This document shows positions 34,251-45,716 of a stretch of 64,000 nucleotides of DNA, piece by piece. Made by a program: the position numbers and the translations under genes. Position 1 is the stretch's first letter. Every line of letters starts with the position of its first letter. The notes below the pieces were generated by a model, which saw only the letters and a program-made list of their open reading frames with translations, had not been told where the DNA came from and did not search any database. The stretch comes from Erigeron canadensis (Eukaryota > Streptophyta > Magnoliopsida > Asterales > Asteraceae). Where the stretch lies: NCBI RefSeq assembly GCF_010389155.1, contig NC_057764.1, positions 13,206,001-13,270,000 of the forward strand, written 5' to 3'.

Positions 34251-34285
34251 CTTTCGGGATGCAAGTTCCTTTAACGGGTAGATAC
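34251..34285 (+). other. Pol-LTR junction of element C with polypurine-like tract
   Basis: CTTTCGGGATGCAAGTTCCT then TTTAACGGGTAGATAC immediately before the LTR TG. The same junction occurs at 23550-23589. The tract is a weak polypurine tract, as usual in Tekay elements. Confidence 0.55.
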
Positions 34286-36148
34286 TGTAGCAATCGTCAA
34301 ATTTCCAAGTCAACGTCTACTCTAAATTATATTCTAATCAAGTTCTATATGGTAAGATTTTATTTTACTAAAGCACTACAAGAAAATACCGGTTGTTAAG
34401 TCAATATCTTGAAACCTATATTTTAGATCAATATGTAGATTGATTGACTATCATATCATTTTGAGTATATAGTGTCAGTTCCAAAGGAACAAAATTATGA
34501 CCCTTTGTACTCTTAAACCTTAAGTCAATTGGCAGGAAATTGAATTCAAGTTCGTGATTCATGATTTAATGTATGACATCAATACTATTATAAATGTAAC
34601 TCAAATTAGAAGTTCATTTCATTTTACTATAAATAACTTAAAGGAAACAGAAGTTAGTAGAGCTACTAAACGACAACCAACTCATGGGAACAAAAATCTA
34701 TTTGGTTGATCATATGAAGCAATATCCCTATGTCAGGCAATATTCCCTCAAAATATCTTCCTTCTTGTTGTAACCAAAAGACCTTGTTCACAATATTAAG
34801 CAAAAATATTCTTTTTACATGTTGAAAGATCAAGCAGCTCAATTCTCCATTGATTCTTTCAATCTGATCGGATACAAAAAGAAACCATTTCTTCATTTGA
34901 CAAAATCCAAAACTTACTTTTAATTTTAGGAACACAAAGCCTCTTACTTTAGGCAAGTATTCTACAGGAATTCTTCCACCCTAGAGCCACCCTACAGCCA
35001 CCCTTCTTGATCACTCATGTGACCAGTTTTGGGTGTTCTCCATCACCTCTCCAACCATCCTCAATCTTCTATAAATACCACCATGGATTCACCTCTAAAT
35101 TGCACCACATCTCTACTCATTCAATACTCAAGAACTCATTCAGAATCAGTTACTTCTCACTGTTTTGAGGCAGCAGAAACACCCTTGTACAAACCACGAG
35201 ATGATCATCCAACACCATTACAATGGCCACAATTTCAAGCCAGCCTTGGGTTATCTTTCATTGATTCCTTAGTCGCGGTTCAGAAACATTCGAGCTCAAG
35301 TTTTGGGTCTTAGTATAGCAACTTCACAGCTTATTAAACTTTCGTAAGTATATCGATACTCTCTTCATTTCAATCTTGCCACAACTCTGAGATATACCGC
35401 TAAATAAACTGTTTCGTTTATCCCGTCTAGACGCATTCTGTTAGGCATTTGGTGTCTTCCGCTCCTTGTTGAAGTCTCGATAAGGGTTGCTAACCTCCCC
35501 TCAGCCTAGTTGTAAGTACGCGAAATCCTTTTTTATTAGTATATATGAACGCGTTAAGTCTTTGGTAGCAAGCTCGTTGTCATCGTGTAATGAAATACAA
35601 ATACTAGAAGTGTCTGCTCACTAATGTACACATATTTATGCGTTGAATCTTGAGGGGATTAATATTCCGAAATTAAACCTCTAAACATGTATATAGGTAC
35701 ATATGTACATATAAAGCATAACTTGACAACTTACATATTTATATGCTTTACACTAATACTATAGACTAAGTATGTTGGACTATTTAAACTAAGGAGACCA
35801 CCTGATAGTAACAATGATACATTTTGAACCCCATGTATTTCATAAATTTCTATGTCTTATAAAGTGATCAAAAGGCTTGAGCTTTAAAGGCATGAATGAG
35901 TTGAATATAAGATAATTATATACTTACATGATGGACTAAGTAAATGGGGTACAAGGATGACTTAAATATGCAAGTACTATAGACTTGATGGTTAATACTA
36001 AAATACATATTTTTAGTCTTCTTACAAATCTGTACAAAATTTGGAAATGAAAAGTGAACATAGATATAAGTTAAAATAAACGAAAATATGTACCTATATG
36101 CTGAACTTGATAAATAAATGATAAAGAGGAAGGCCATGTGATGACATA
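34286..36148 (+). repeat. Left part of the third C LTR, cut by element D
   Basis: Matches 23590 to about 25457 of the complete LTR, including a TATA box at 35070. It breaks at ATGACATA, where the complete LTR continues GTATACTG. Confidence 0.93.
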
Positions 36149-37655
36149 TGATGTGTGAAATCTAGCTTTAAATTTATAAACACAATTTATCGAAATACTG
36201 ACTACTACACACTCACAGGCAGTGTACTTGATCGCATGCAGTATAGTAAGAACTGGTAAGCCGAGATCGTTCACAAGGATTTTTATAAGCAATTGTCACT
36301 ATTAAGTGATTCAAGTAAAATGGGGGTTTTTGTGGCCGAATTGCCACTTTGCAAGTAGTTAGTAAAATTTGCTAGTAATCCCGGAGGATTAATCGCAAGA
36401 GAAGTTTGTTGTTGAAAACAATAATTTAAGGGTCACCCATCTTAATTTCGCTCGACAGAATATTAAGATTGCACGTTTGATGAAGTTCAAATTCAATTTA
36501 GTGATTAAATGACCGAGATTCAAATTAATCGCCAACCCCGTACCCGTCAAGTTAATAACTTATTCGATTCTCTTGTATAAACTAGTTTCATTATTAAGAC
36601 CGGTACTCCGAGACGCCTTTTTATAACTTCTCTAGTTTAACAATGGTTTTGGTCATTTCAGATAACAATTTTGCCTATTGATTGTACCCAACCATCAACC
36701 CATGAATTCTTATCAAATATTAATTACCCTCTACCGTACCCGTCATAGAGCCAATTGCTTCTAACCAGGCAATCAAAATAACTTATACCCAAATCCTAGT
36801 CGTCACTAAGCAATGAATACAAATTATCCGCAATCAATAATTGAATAACAAATAATTAATAGATTAAGATCACGACAAAACGTTAAATCAAATCACTTGA
36901 ATTAATAAATATTGTGCAATCCTTACATAATGTCTCACTCATATTAAAAAATTAATAAATAACAAAGAATTAATAGATTAAGATCACGACAAAAAGGCGA
37001 TTAGCCACTCATATTAAATATGAAATAACAAATCAAAATGAAGGAATTCATGGTTACCGAATGATGATAAATGAAAACAATGAACGAAATAAATCCAATC
37101 GTAATCTTGATCTTCAAAGGTAGAAGAACTGATGAAAAGTCTCCTTTTTGATCCTCCAAAACGGCTGGAAAAGATGGAATAGGGTTTTGGAATGATAAAA
37201 CAAACTATTTATATGTTTCCAAAAACTCTTATGCAAAATCGTCCTAAAGCTACGGCTCAGCTAATAAGCTGCGGCACAGCTCCTCTTTGACTGTTGTTGA
37301 CTTTTGACTTTCATTGACTTTGCACGGATCAAGACTGATGGAGCTGCTGCGCAGCTAAACCTTACTGTTTTAGAGCTGCGGCGCAGCTAACTAACTACTG
37401 CTCAGCTCTTCTTGATTCTAGGTTTGACTTTTGCTGACTTTCTCCAAACTTCATCCAACGATCCGGTAATCATCCGTAAGCACTTATTTCACCTCAAGAA
37501 TGTCGTTTTCTTCAGAATTACGCTCAAGTACCTGCTATTAACCTGAAACACTAACAAATACCATAAACGCAACAAATGTATACGAAAACGACTCATTAAA
37601 CATGCTAACTTTACTATATAAATCGTGGGAAATGGGTATAAAATACGACATATCA
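36149..37655 (-). repeat. 3' LTR of element D
   Basis: 1507 bp; plus-strand text begins TGATGTGTGAAAT and ends GACATATCA. It carries the GC-rich palindromes and TATA-like TATAAATAG. It has a partial internal duplication around 36857-36995 (GAATTAATAGATTAAGATCA twice) that the other LTR lacks. Confidence 0.93.
37249..37407. repeat. GC-rich palindromes in the U3 of element D 3' LTR
   Basis: AGCTGCGGCGCAGCT and variants at about 37249, 37267, 37342, 37374 and 37393. TTGACTT words (W-box-like core, minus-strand GTCAA) cluster between them at 37287-37320 and after them at 37424-37440. Confidence 0.85.
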
Positions 37656-40108
37656 AATCCCCCCACACTTAAGCTTTGCTTGTCTTCAAGCAAATCCAAA
37701 CATTAAATGAAACATTCCTTCACAATCACACTATCAAACAAGTGACAAGTATCAAAAAGCAGCAACACCAAGCATGTCAAATGACAAAAGGCGGGTGAAG
37801 CAGTTTTAATCTTAAATGAAAACTCGAAATGTTTGACAATACCTGAACAAACCGTAAGCCACGATAATCAACTAAGCATAAATGAAACAAACGATCCTAC
37901 CAATATCATTCTACTCCAACAACTTACTTTCGGGGTTGAATATATGAAGAATCACTCATAATTCAGTCGTGATGTATACTCTTTTACCATAGGCTTGAGC
38001 TAGGATCGTCACTCCACCATTAAGGCGCAAGGATCAAGTACATCGTCAAAATAGGCATAAAGGGTGGTTGTATATTTAAACTAAGGCTATGTATTTATGG
38101 GTATTTACAATGGAAAATGGGAAGTTATAGGTTACAAGTGAAGGATAAGAATCAAAAGTATAAGGTATATGTGAGAAATGTACAAAATAGTCTAACCAAA
38201 CTCATACCATTGATTGCCAACAAACCACCAACCTATAAGATGCTATCCCGCGAACACACCTTCAAGTACCAAGCAAAACCCGACACCATTGTGGTGTATC
38301 AACCTCAAACAACTTATTATCAACCAAATCTTCCATAAATAATGATACAACAACTTTCTAGACATTTGAAAATGAGAAATACCTACTAGTAGCCCAAGTT
38401 CTTTTTTTTTTCTTTTTTTTTTTATTTTCTAGTTTTTCATGTTCTTTATTCTTTTGAACCATTTTTACTCTACTAGTAAATACACTCTTACAATGATGAA
38501 CATGTCTATAACTCTTCACTTTCTTTGTTTGAACAATCCAAGACAATCTTCAATAACTTAACCCGTTTATGTATTCTCATAGACAAGAATATTCCACAAA
38601 TCAACCCAATAAAAATCTCTCAAACCATTCAAACAACCATGACAATCAATGGCCCCCAGATTAGACTAACGGTATAGTTAAGTATAATTAGGTGAAGTTT
38701 ACATGAAAAGGTGGATTTATACAAGGGCAAAAAGCTAAATTACAAGGAATGTATATGTGTATAAGATTATCTAAGGTATACAAAGAAAAGGGAAAATGTG
38801 TATATATACAAGTATAAGTATGTGTATAAGGTTGTATAGATGATTATAGATATACAAAAGAAAAAAGAAACGAAAGAAAGAAAAAGTATGGTCAAACCTA
38901 AATGCCAATTCATCATCCAATGTACTCGTCACGATCACCAGGCCAAGTTCTAGAATCAACACATCACCGGCACACTCTTATTGAGAAAAGAACCCGGAAA
39001 TGGCTTAGAAATACCTCAAACACGCACATCCTAGTGCAAGGCATCAAAAATGAATACCCTTACTCCCGAATAAATCCAAGAGCCTAAGAGAGGGACGTAT
39101 TTACGAGGCAAACAAACCAAAACTGTCACCTGAATAACTATATATGAAAGGATGAAATCTCACAATTTGGTGTTTTGGATATATATAAACATGCAAGTAA
39201 TGTTATCAATCCCGAAGGACTAGCCAAATAACCGTTCAAGACACACTTCGCCAATTAAAATTTTTGTCAAGGAAAAATTTGGTAGTAAAATTGCTTAATA
39301 AATAATGAATTAAGTGTCAAAAGCAATTTACCACAAGGACAAGTTCAACTCAAGTTTAAAAATCATATCAACTTCTATTATCCCTCCAAATTGATAGCAC
39401 CAGTTTCAAACATGCACATCACAGTTAAGAGTTCAAAATAGAAACTCATACCCCTAGATAAAATCCAAAGGCCTACGAGAGGGACATATCAACAAAACCG
39501 ATAGAAATCGCAATGACAAAACAACAAAAGTGATATACCCGGTAGCTTAAACCTATTTGCCACCCCCCCCCCCCACACTTAAGATGGACAATGCCCTCAA
39601 TGTCCATATCGGTCAAACAAAAGTAAATAGGGGTAAGTGACATAGAAAAATAAGAGCACATACCGGAATAAGGACACATTCCGTTTTGAAACAAGTTATC
39701 GACCCCGTGTCACAAATGGCACTTCCGAAATAGGAAGGACACTTTGGTTGGCGGGATAAACAACTTGTACCAAAACGGAAGGTGCGAGAGTTATGTGTGC
39801 ATCAAACATACCAATCAACAAATATGGTGCTGAACTTACTGCCAGCATATGCATATGACAACCTTGCTGTCACACATGAACACACAACAAAAGCAACATA
39901 ATAATCATAATATCGTTAAGCATGCCATCATCCTACCCTAATTATTCAATGGAAATGGAAATAAAATACGATGTCCATCACCCCGTAGGGTGGATACAAA
40001 CCAACCAAAGGAAAATTCAAAAGTACGGAAAAGGAAATGTTCAAACAAACAATACAAGCCATCAAATAAAGCTGACAGACGGCTTCCAATCTTCAACCTG
40101 CAATCAAA
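37656..40108 (-). other. 3' non-coding region of element D
   Basis: 2.4 kb without credible genes. Two CCCCCACACTTAAG blocks occur: one adjacent to the 3' LTR (37659, the polypurine tract on the minus strand) and one with a run of about 13 C at 39566-39580. A T-rich stretch lies at 38401-38430. Small open frames in this region lack coding character. Confidence 0.6.
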
Positions 40109-42387
40109 TCACTGTGGTGGAGGATGAGGTGGGTAATACTGGTAACCAGGAATGTTACCATAATCAAAGAATGATCCCACCACCCTCTCAGCAAATGTGG
40201 GCTCTGTAGCTCCCGCCTGACTGTCATCCATACCTGCATAAGTACCTGTATAAGAACCAAAGCAGACCGGCATATCCGGTCCCAATGCACCTGGATCGTG
40301 ACGCGGAGGCGCCTCAAACTGACTCTCGGGAGGGAAATCGAAACCTCCACCAACTCTCTGACGAGGAATAAACATAGTAGGTGGGCGATATGGTGGAATA
40401 TCGGCGGGTGGGTGATAATCCTGCCCAGTGAGCTGTGCCTCCAACATCGGCTGATAGCGCCGAGAATCATAAACCACTCTCCCCAAGCCAGAGCCTATCA
40501 TAGTCAAATCACTCCCCACCTGCTCTCGTAAATTATCCATACGAGTCTGAAAACCAGCCACATTCTCCTAAAACCGCTGCTGTTGTGTCATCATCGATTA
40601 ACCAGAGTAGTTAAAGGAGAAAGATCAAATGAGCCTGCGGGGGCTGTAGAAGAAGAAGATGCCCCCGCATCAAAAGTGGTGGCACGACGCTTAAGGCGTC
40701 GTGAAGGCTCGAGCTGCTGCTCAGGTGCATTAGCCATCTCCACATCATCATCATCACCAGCTTCCTCATCATCATCATCACCATTTCCTGCTTCCTCACG
40801 ACCTTCAACATATGCAATCAACCGGTAACTATCATTCTTGCTCTTCCTAGGGCGAAGCAAACTAAAACGACTTAACTCGGTAAAGGTGTTTCGCCTTCAT
40901 TAATTTGCAATTCAGATTAAAACCCACATTCGCCCTATCATGCTCTAGCTGAAAATGTTGAACAATTTTTGTGACAAAGTGGCCACAAACCAACCCTGAG
41001 TCTTTTATCCCCTTCGTGCCCATGTGCTTAGCAAGCGCATATGGAGCACAAACAGTCCTACGATGATCACCTTCATGAAAAATCCGCATAAACCATAAAC
41101 CTTCAACATATAGTTTGTCCGTGTGATTAGTTCGCTGGACAAAGAAATGGACCAACATCTTATGAAGTAATCTCAAAAGGGGCAACTTAATTGTGTTCGC
41201 CCCATAAACCGCCTTCCAAGTCTTACTACCAGAAATGCGAGTATAACAATCTCGTGCATCCCCTGAACCCTGTGGAAAACCCGTAGTAGTCCTAGCAGCA
41301 TGCTTCAAAAGATGACGGAAAAACTGATCATCTAACATCTCTCAAGTGTACATACCTGTACACACTTCAAAATCAGCTATGGTCATATGCCTATTCAAAT
41401 CACCACATCTAAAATGGATCACCTCACCCTCATACACACTCTTTGCCTCATCAATATCATCAACAGAAATAGTAGAATAAAACTCTAAACACCATTCCTT
41501 ACATACTTTCTCCCTGTTGCTAAAAATATCATACCACATATTAAAAGTTTGATCAACTCTGTTACCTTCAGGATCAGTTCCACCAATTTGAAGACTGAAA
41601 AGATCATTAATCTCAGTCCTCACACCTAAACTCCTAAGCATACTGCTTTCCATAAACTTCGGCCCAGTGATATCCTTAGTGTACAAAGTAGCCAACCGAT
41701 TAGTACACTTGTTCTTGTTCTCAGGAGACAAATGTGGAAAATGAAGCCAAAGATGGTTTGGAGTGCCCATAGCAACGGCCTCGGGGGTGAGACCAACAGT
41801 AGGTGCAGCAGCGGACGAGGCCCGAGAACCACCTCGTCCTGCACGGCTAGAAGTAGCAGGGTCCTACACATACAAGAAAAACTTCAAAACAATCAAACCC
41901 CAATCTAACATACATATATATATATAAAGTAAAACGAAGCTAGGGGACGAAACAGGGCAGCTGCGCAACTACCTAAGATGCGACGTAGCTTAACCATTCT
42001 GTTTCTTAGCTGCTGCGCAACTAGTTAGTTGCGTAGCAGCTTGATTTTTTGAAGGCAGGGACGAGTAGCAGCAGGCAACGGCCAGGTAAACAAACAAAAC
42101 CCCTCCACATTCAAATCCTAATTTAACTTCTAGGGTTTATCTTTAATTAAGAATAACAACTTTTTAATTAAACCCTAACTAGATTAACTCTTTCCATGAA
42201 AACTCATTATCAAATTACAACCAAATACACCTTGTTCTTAACCTTCTTAACAATAAATTCGAATTTTAAGAATCAAATAAAGCTAATAATCACATAAATT
42301 CGAAATCAGCCATTAACATTATAGATTTAATGATTAAGAATTGAAAAGTAGGAGAGAAAAAACACATACCTTTCATGTTCTTGTCAT
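40109..42387 (-). pseudogene. Element D third gene, Athila ORF1-type, apparently spliced
   Basis: Minus-strand coding runs 41863 to 40109 through one stop (about 41340) and shifts near 40860 and 40580. It opens with a Ser/Ala/Gly-rich leader, then a folded domain with WCLEFYSTI and GEVIHFRCGDLNRHMTIADF, the layout I associate with the ATHILA ORF-1 family. An acidic Asp/Glu-rich stretch, KRRATTF and a Pro/Tyr-rich tail follow. Upstream, ATG 42387-42385 begins a six-codon exon ending at a GTATGT donor (42369-42364). A TGTATGTGTAG acceptor ends the intron at 41864. Removing this 506-base intron joins the frames in phase, but codon five of the short exon is TGA. Function in the element is unknown. 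Confidence 0.68.
41955..42035. repeat. Degenerate GC palindromes inside the intron of element D third gene
   Basis: GCAGCTGCGCAACTACCTAA, TAGCTGCTGCGCAACTAGTT and TTGCGTAGCAGCTTG are variants of the LTR palindrome, lying within the proposed intron. Confidence 0.6.
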
Positions 42388-42585
42388 GATGATTATTAAA
42401 GAGAAAGATTAAGAAGATTAAAAGATTAAGAGATGAAGAAGGGTGGTGGTGTGGGGGATCAGCAGGGAATAGGGAGAAAAAGGAAGGAGGCTCAAAATTT
42501 ACTAAGTCTTTTTTTTATGTGTGTGAAAAGGTTTGACCCCTGATCCCCTGTTTGTTAATTATACAAGTTTGACTCGGGTTGACCT

Positions 42586-42724
42586 AAGCTGTTGCGCAGC
42601 TTGCTACATGCGGCGCAACTTTGAAACAGACCCGGGAGGCTGCGTCTCAGCTTGCTTAACTGCGGCGCAGGTCCAAAACAGACCCGGATTGATGCGGCTC
42701 ACCTTGCTTAGCTGCAGCGCAGCT
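42586..42724. repeat. GC palindrome array upstream of element D third gene
   Basis: About 2.5 units of roughly 52 bp. TTGCTACATGCGGCGCAACT, TTGCTTAACTGCGGCGCAGG and TTGCTTAGCTGCAGCGCAGC begin successive units, and ACAGACCCGG occurs in the first two. Two further variants lie at 42822-42855. On the minus strand the array is followed by GTCAA motifs, an AT-rich TATAATTA and a pyrimidine-rich 5' UTR, and then ATG 42387. The layout copies that of the LTR U3. Confidence 0.75.
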
Positions 42725-42870
42725 CCAACTTTTGTTTTTGTTTTATTTTTTTATATATATATATTTTTTTTTTGATTTTCTGGTTTTCTCAAAACGACAC
42801 AAGTTGCATGGAAACAACATACCTGCGGAGCAACTCAAAAACAGGAAAGAATAGCTGCGGGACAGCAAAA

Positions 42871-43073
42871 ACCCCCCACACTTACCTTCGTTTACTCCTG
42901 AAACGACTTACCGGAATGCGTGTGAGCGGTTTCTACCTGTAATTTCTTATTAAAACACAATAACAATGACAAATAAACAAAATAATCAAAAATAAGAAAA
43001 CGAGAAACACGGGTTGCTTCCCGCGAATCGCTTAATTTATTTACGAGTCTCTAGCTAGACTCGAAGTTCTTCA
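42871..43073 (-). other. Spacer between integrase and third gene of element D
   Basis: Non-coding. Contains a third copy of the CCCCCCACACTTA word (42876), a possible internal polypurine tract on the minus strand. Confidence 0.5.
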
Positions 43074-44345
43074 TCATTGCTTCATTTCGAAATAAGGAAG
43101 CTCGTCAACGATGACTCCCACACTTTCTTCCTCCACATGGTAAAGCTTTAACCTGTGACCATTAACAATAAAAGAAGTACCATCCGATTTAAACAATTCC
43201 ACATAACCAGACGGATAAACATGTTTGATCACAAAGGGGCCGGTCCACCTAGATGTCAACTTGGGTTGCTTAAACTTGTACTTGGAAAGGAACAACAAGA
43301 CTTTATCTCCGGCTTTAAAATCCTTCTTTCTAAGCCTACGGTCATGCCACACTTTAGTTCGCTCCTTATACAACAAAGAGTTATCATAAGCATACAACCT
43401 AAGTTCATCTAGTTCATTCAATTGCATAGATCTTAACTCATCGGCTTCAACTAGGTCCATGTTACAATTCTTGAGCGCCCAAAAGCTTTATGCTCAATTT
43501 CAATAGGAAGATGACAAGTCTTGCCAAAAAGCAACCGGAACGGGGTAGTCCCAATCGGTGTCTTGTAAGCGGTCCTAAATGCCCATAGAGCATCATCAAA
43601 CTTGGTGGACCAAGACTTCGGGTTATCTCCTACGGTCTTCTCAAGAATTCTCTTTAGTGCCCGATTCGTGTTTTCAACTTGGCCACTCGTTTGCGGGTGA
43701 TATGAGGTTGAAAAATGGTGGTTGACACCGTACCTCTTTAGCACCTTAGCGAGTTGGTGATTCGCGAAATGGCTTCCGCGGTCACTAGCCTTGGGCACTC
43801 CAAACCTACAGAAAGCTTTTTCAAGAAATGAATGACAACACGTGCGTCATTCGTTGGCAAGGCTTTCGCCTCGGCCCACTTTGAAACATAATCAACAGCA
43901 AAAAGAATATACAAATTTCTATTCGATGGGAGAAAAGGTCCCATAAAGTCTATGCCCCAAACATCAAAAACTTCACATACCTAAATAAAGTTTTGAGGCA
44001 TTTCATCACGTTTGGAAATGTTACCTTGTCGCTGACACACGGTTGGCCAGAGTTTGTGCTTCCTTGAACACGGTTGGCCAATAGAATCCAGCATCATACA
44101 CTTTCTTACCGGTGACTGCAGCTCCATAGTGTCCACCGGTCGGCCCGTGGTGACAAGCATCAAGAATCTAGCATGTCTCATCATCTGCCACACACCTCCT
44201 TATCATCCCATCTGCACAAATTTTAAACAAAAATGGATTTTCCCAAAAGTAATGTTTAGCCTTGGTAAAAAGTTTCCTCCGTTCTTGCTTTGACATATCT
44301 TCCGGAATTGCACCTGAACTAAGATAGTTAGCAATATCGGCGAAC
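43074..44345 (-). pseudogene. pol: Element D integrase
   Basis: Minus-strand segments in several frames. The zinc domain ([10 protein letters not shown]; about 44170-44140) belongs to the HHCC type. Core segments include [14 protein letters not shown] (first Asp), [16 protein letters not shown] (second Asp) and [18 protein letters not shown] (Glu). The C-terminal part KVLLFLSKYKFKQPKLTSRW, GPFVIKHVYPSGYVEL ends at 43074. Catalytic residues are present but stops and shifts near 43980, 43800 and 43460 break the protein. Confidence 0.9.
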
Positions 44346-44680
44346 CAAGGCCCTACTTATCAAAAGCAGTATAGACAATGGTCTTGTTAAGGACCAGTAG
44401 GGACGAAATTTATCAAAAGCATACACAACCGCCAACAACTCTTTTTCAGTATAGTGTTGTTCTGTTGGGCAGGGTTTAAAGTCTTGCTAGCATATGAGAT
44501 AGGGCGGAAATGTTTATCCTCCCTTTGGCCTAAAACGGCCCCTAAGGCATAATCGCTAGCGTCACACATCCACTTGAATGGTAAAGACCAATTGGGTGGA
44601 GTCATAATTGGGGCATTGGTCAATCTCTCTTTAAGCAAGTTAAAAGCATCAAGACACTTTATCAAAAACAAACGGGACAT
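44346..44680 (-). pseudogene. pol: Element D RNase H, internally deleted
   Basis: CDASDYALGAVLGQREDKHF and PISYASKTLNPAQQNN give the first part of RNase H with its first Asp. The second half, with the remaining active-site acids, appears deleted around 44345-44390, where the sequence passes almost directly into the segment before integrase. Confidence 0.82.
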
Positions 44681-45716
44681 CTTTCTCTAACAACTTAGTC
44701 ATAGGCCGGGTGATTTCAGAAAAATCTTTTATAAACCTACGGTAAAACCCCGCATGACCAAGAAAGCTTCTAACAGATTTAACATTTGTGGGTGGAGGCA
44801 ACTTACTTATCACATCAATTTTAGCTTTATCAACCTCTAACCCTTCCTTAGAAACTTTATGTCCCAAAACTATACCCTCCTTGACCATAAAGTGACATTT
44901 TTCCCAATTCAAGACCAAGTGTGCCCGTTCACACCTCTCCAACATCTTGTCAAGATTTTTTAAATAATTTTCAAATGAACTACCAAAAACTGAAAAATCA
45001 TCCATGAATACTTCCATGGAGGTTTCTATCATATCCTGAAAAATGGCATTCATGCAACGTTGGAAAGTTCCGGGTGCATTAGAAAGACCGAATGGCATCC
45101 TCCTATAGGCATAAGTGCCATAGGGACAAGTAAATGTGGTCTTCTCTTGATTTTTCGGGTCTATGGGTATTTGGAAGTACCCGGAAAACACGTCCAAAAA
45201 ACAAAAATACTCGTTCCCAGTGATCCGTTCGAGTATTTGATCGATAAAGGGCAATGGGAAGTGATCCTTGCGGGTCGCATCATTTAGTTTCCGATAGTCA
45301 ATACATACCCTCCACCATGTGACGGTTCTTGTGGGAATTAATTCATTTTTGTCATTTAAAAAAACAGCCATCCCACCCTTCTTCGGTACACAGTGTACCG
45401 GACTTACCCATGAACTATCCAAGATGGGGAATATGATTCCCGCATCTAACAACTTCAAAACTTCTTTTTTAACAACATCCTTCATGTTTGGATTCAATCT
45501 CCGTTATCTTTGCACAACAGGTTTAACATTATCAACAAAATTAATTGTGTGCTTACAGAATTCTGGACTTATACCCGGAATATCGGAAATCTTCCATGCA
45601 AAGGCGTTTTTATGGGCCTTCAACACGGTAATAAGCCTAGATTTTTCATCCTCCATCAAGGAAGACGAAATGACAACGGGAAGGAAAGATGTACCTTCTA
45701 AATATGCATACTCCAA
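44649..45716 (-). pseudogene. pol: Element D reverse transcriptase
   Basis: Minus strand. Begins with an interdomain piece (KAHKNAFAWKISDIPGISPE), has a break near 45500, then SSWVSPVHCVPKKGGM, CIDYRKLNDATRKDHFPLPF, FLDVFSGYFQIPIDP, RMPFGLSNAPGTFQRCM and the catalytic FMDDFSVFG box. FMDD with TRTVTWWRVCIDYRKLN is characteristic of the Athila/Tat clade. A frameshift near 44660 separates it from RNase H. Confidence 0.93.

Noticed and set aside
35029..35313. 94-codon frame in the C LTR starting just before the TATA box
   Set aside because: Spans the promoter and is broken in the sister LTR at the matching place (a stop near 24506), so probably not a gene.
38771..38962. Small minus-strand hydrophobic frame in D's 3' region
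   Set aside because: Low-complexity AT-rich translation without start context or conservation evidence.
40093..40470. 125-codon minus-strand frame overlapping 40109-40561
   Set aside because: Shadow of the Pro/Tyr-rich tail frame, which has better composition and continues the Athila ORF1-type gene.
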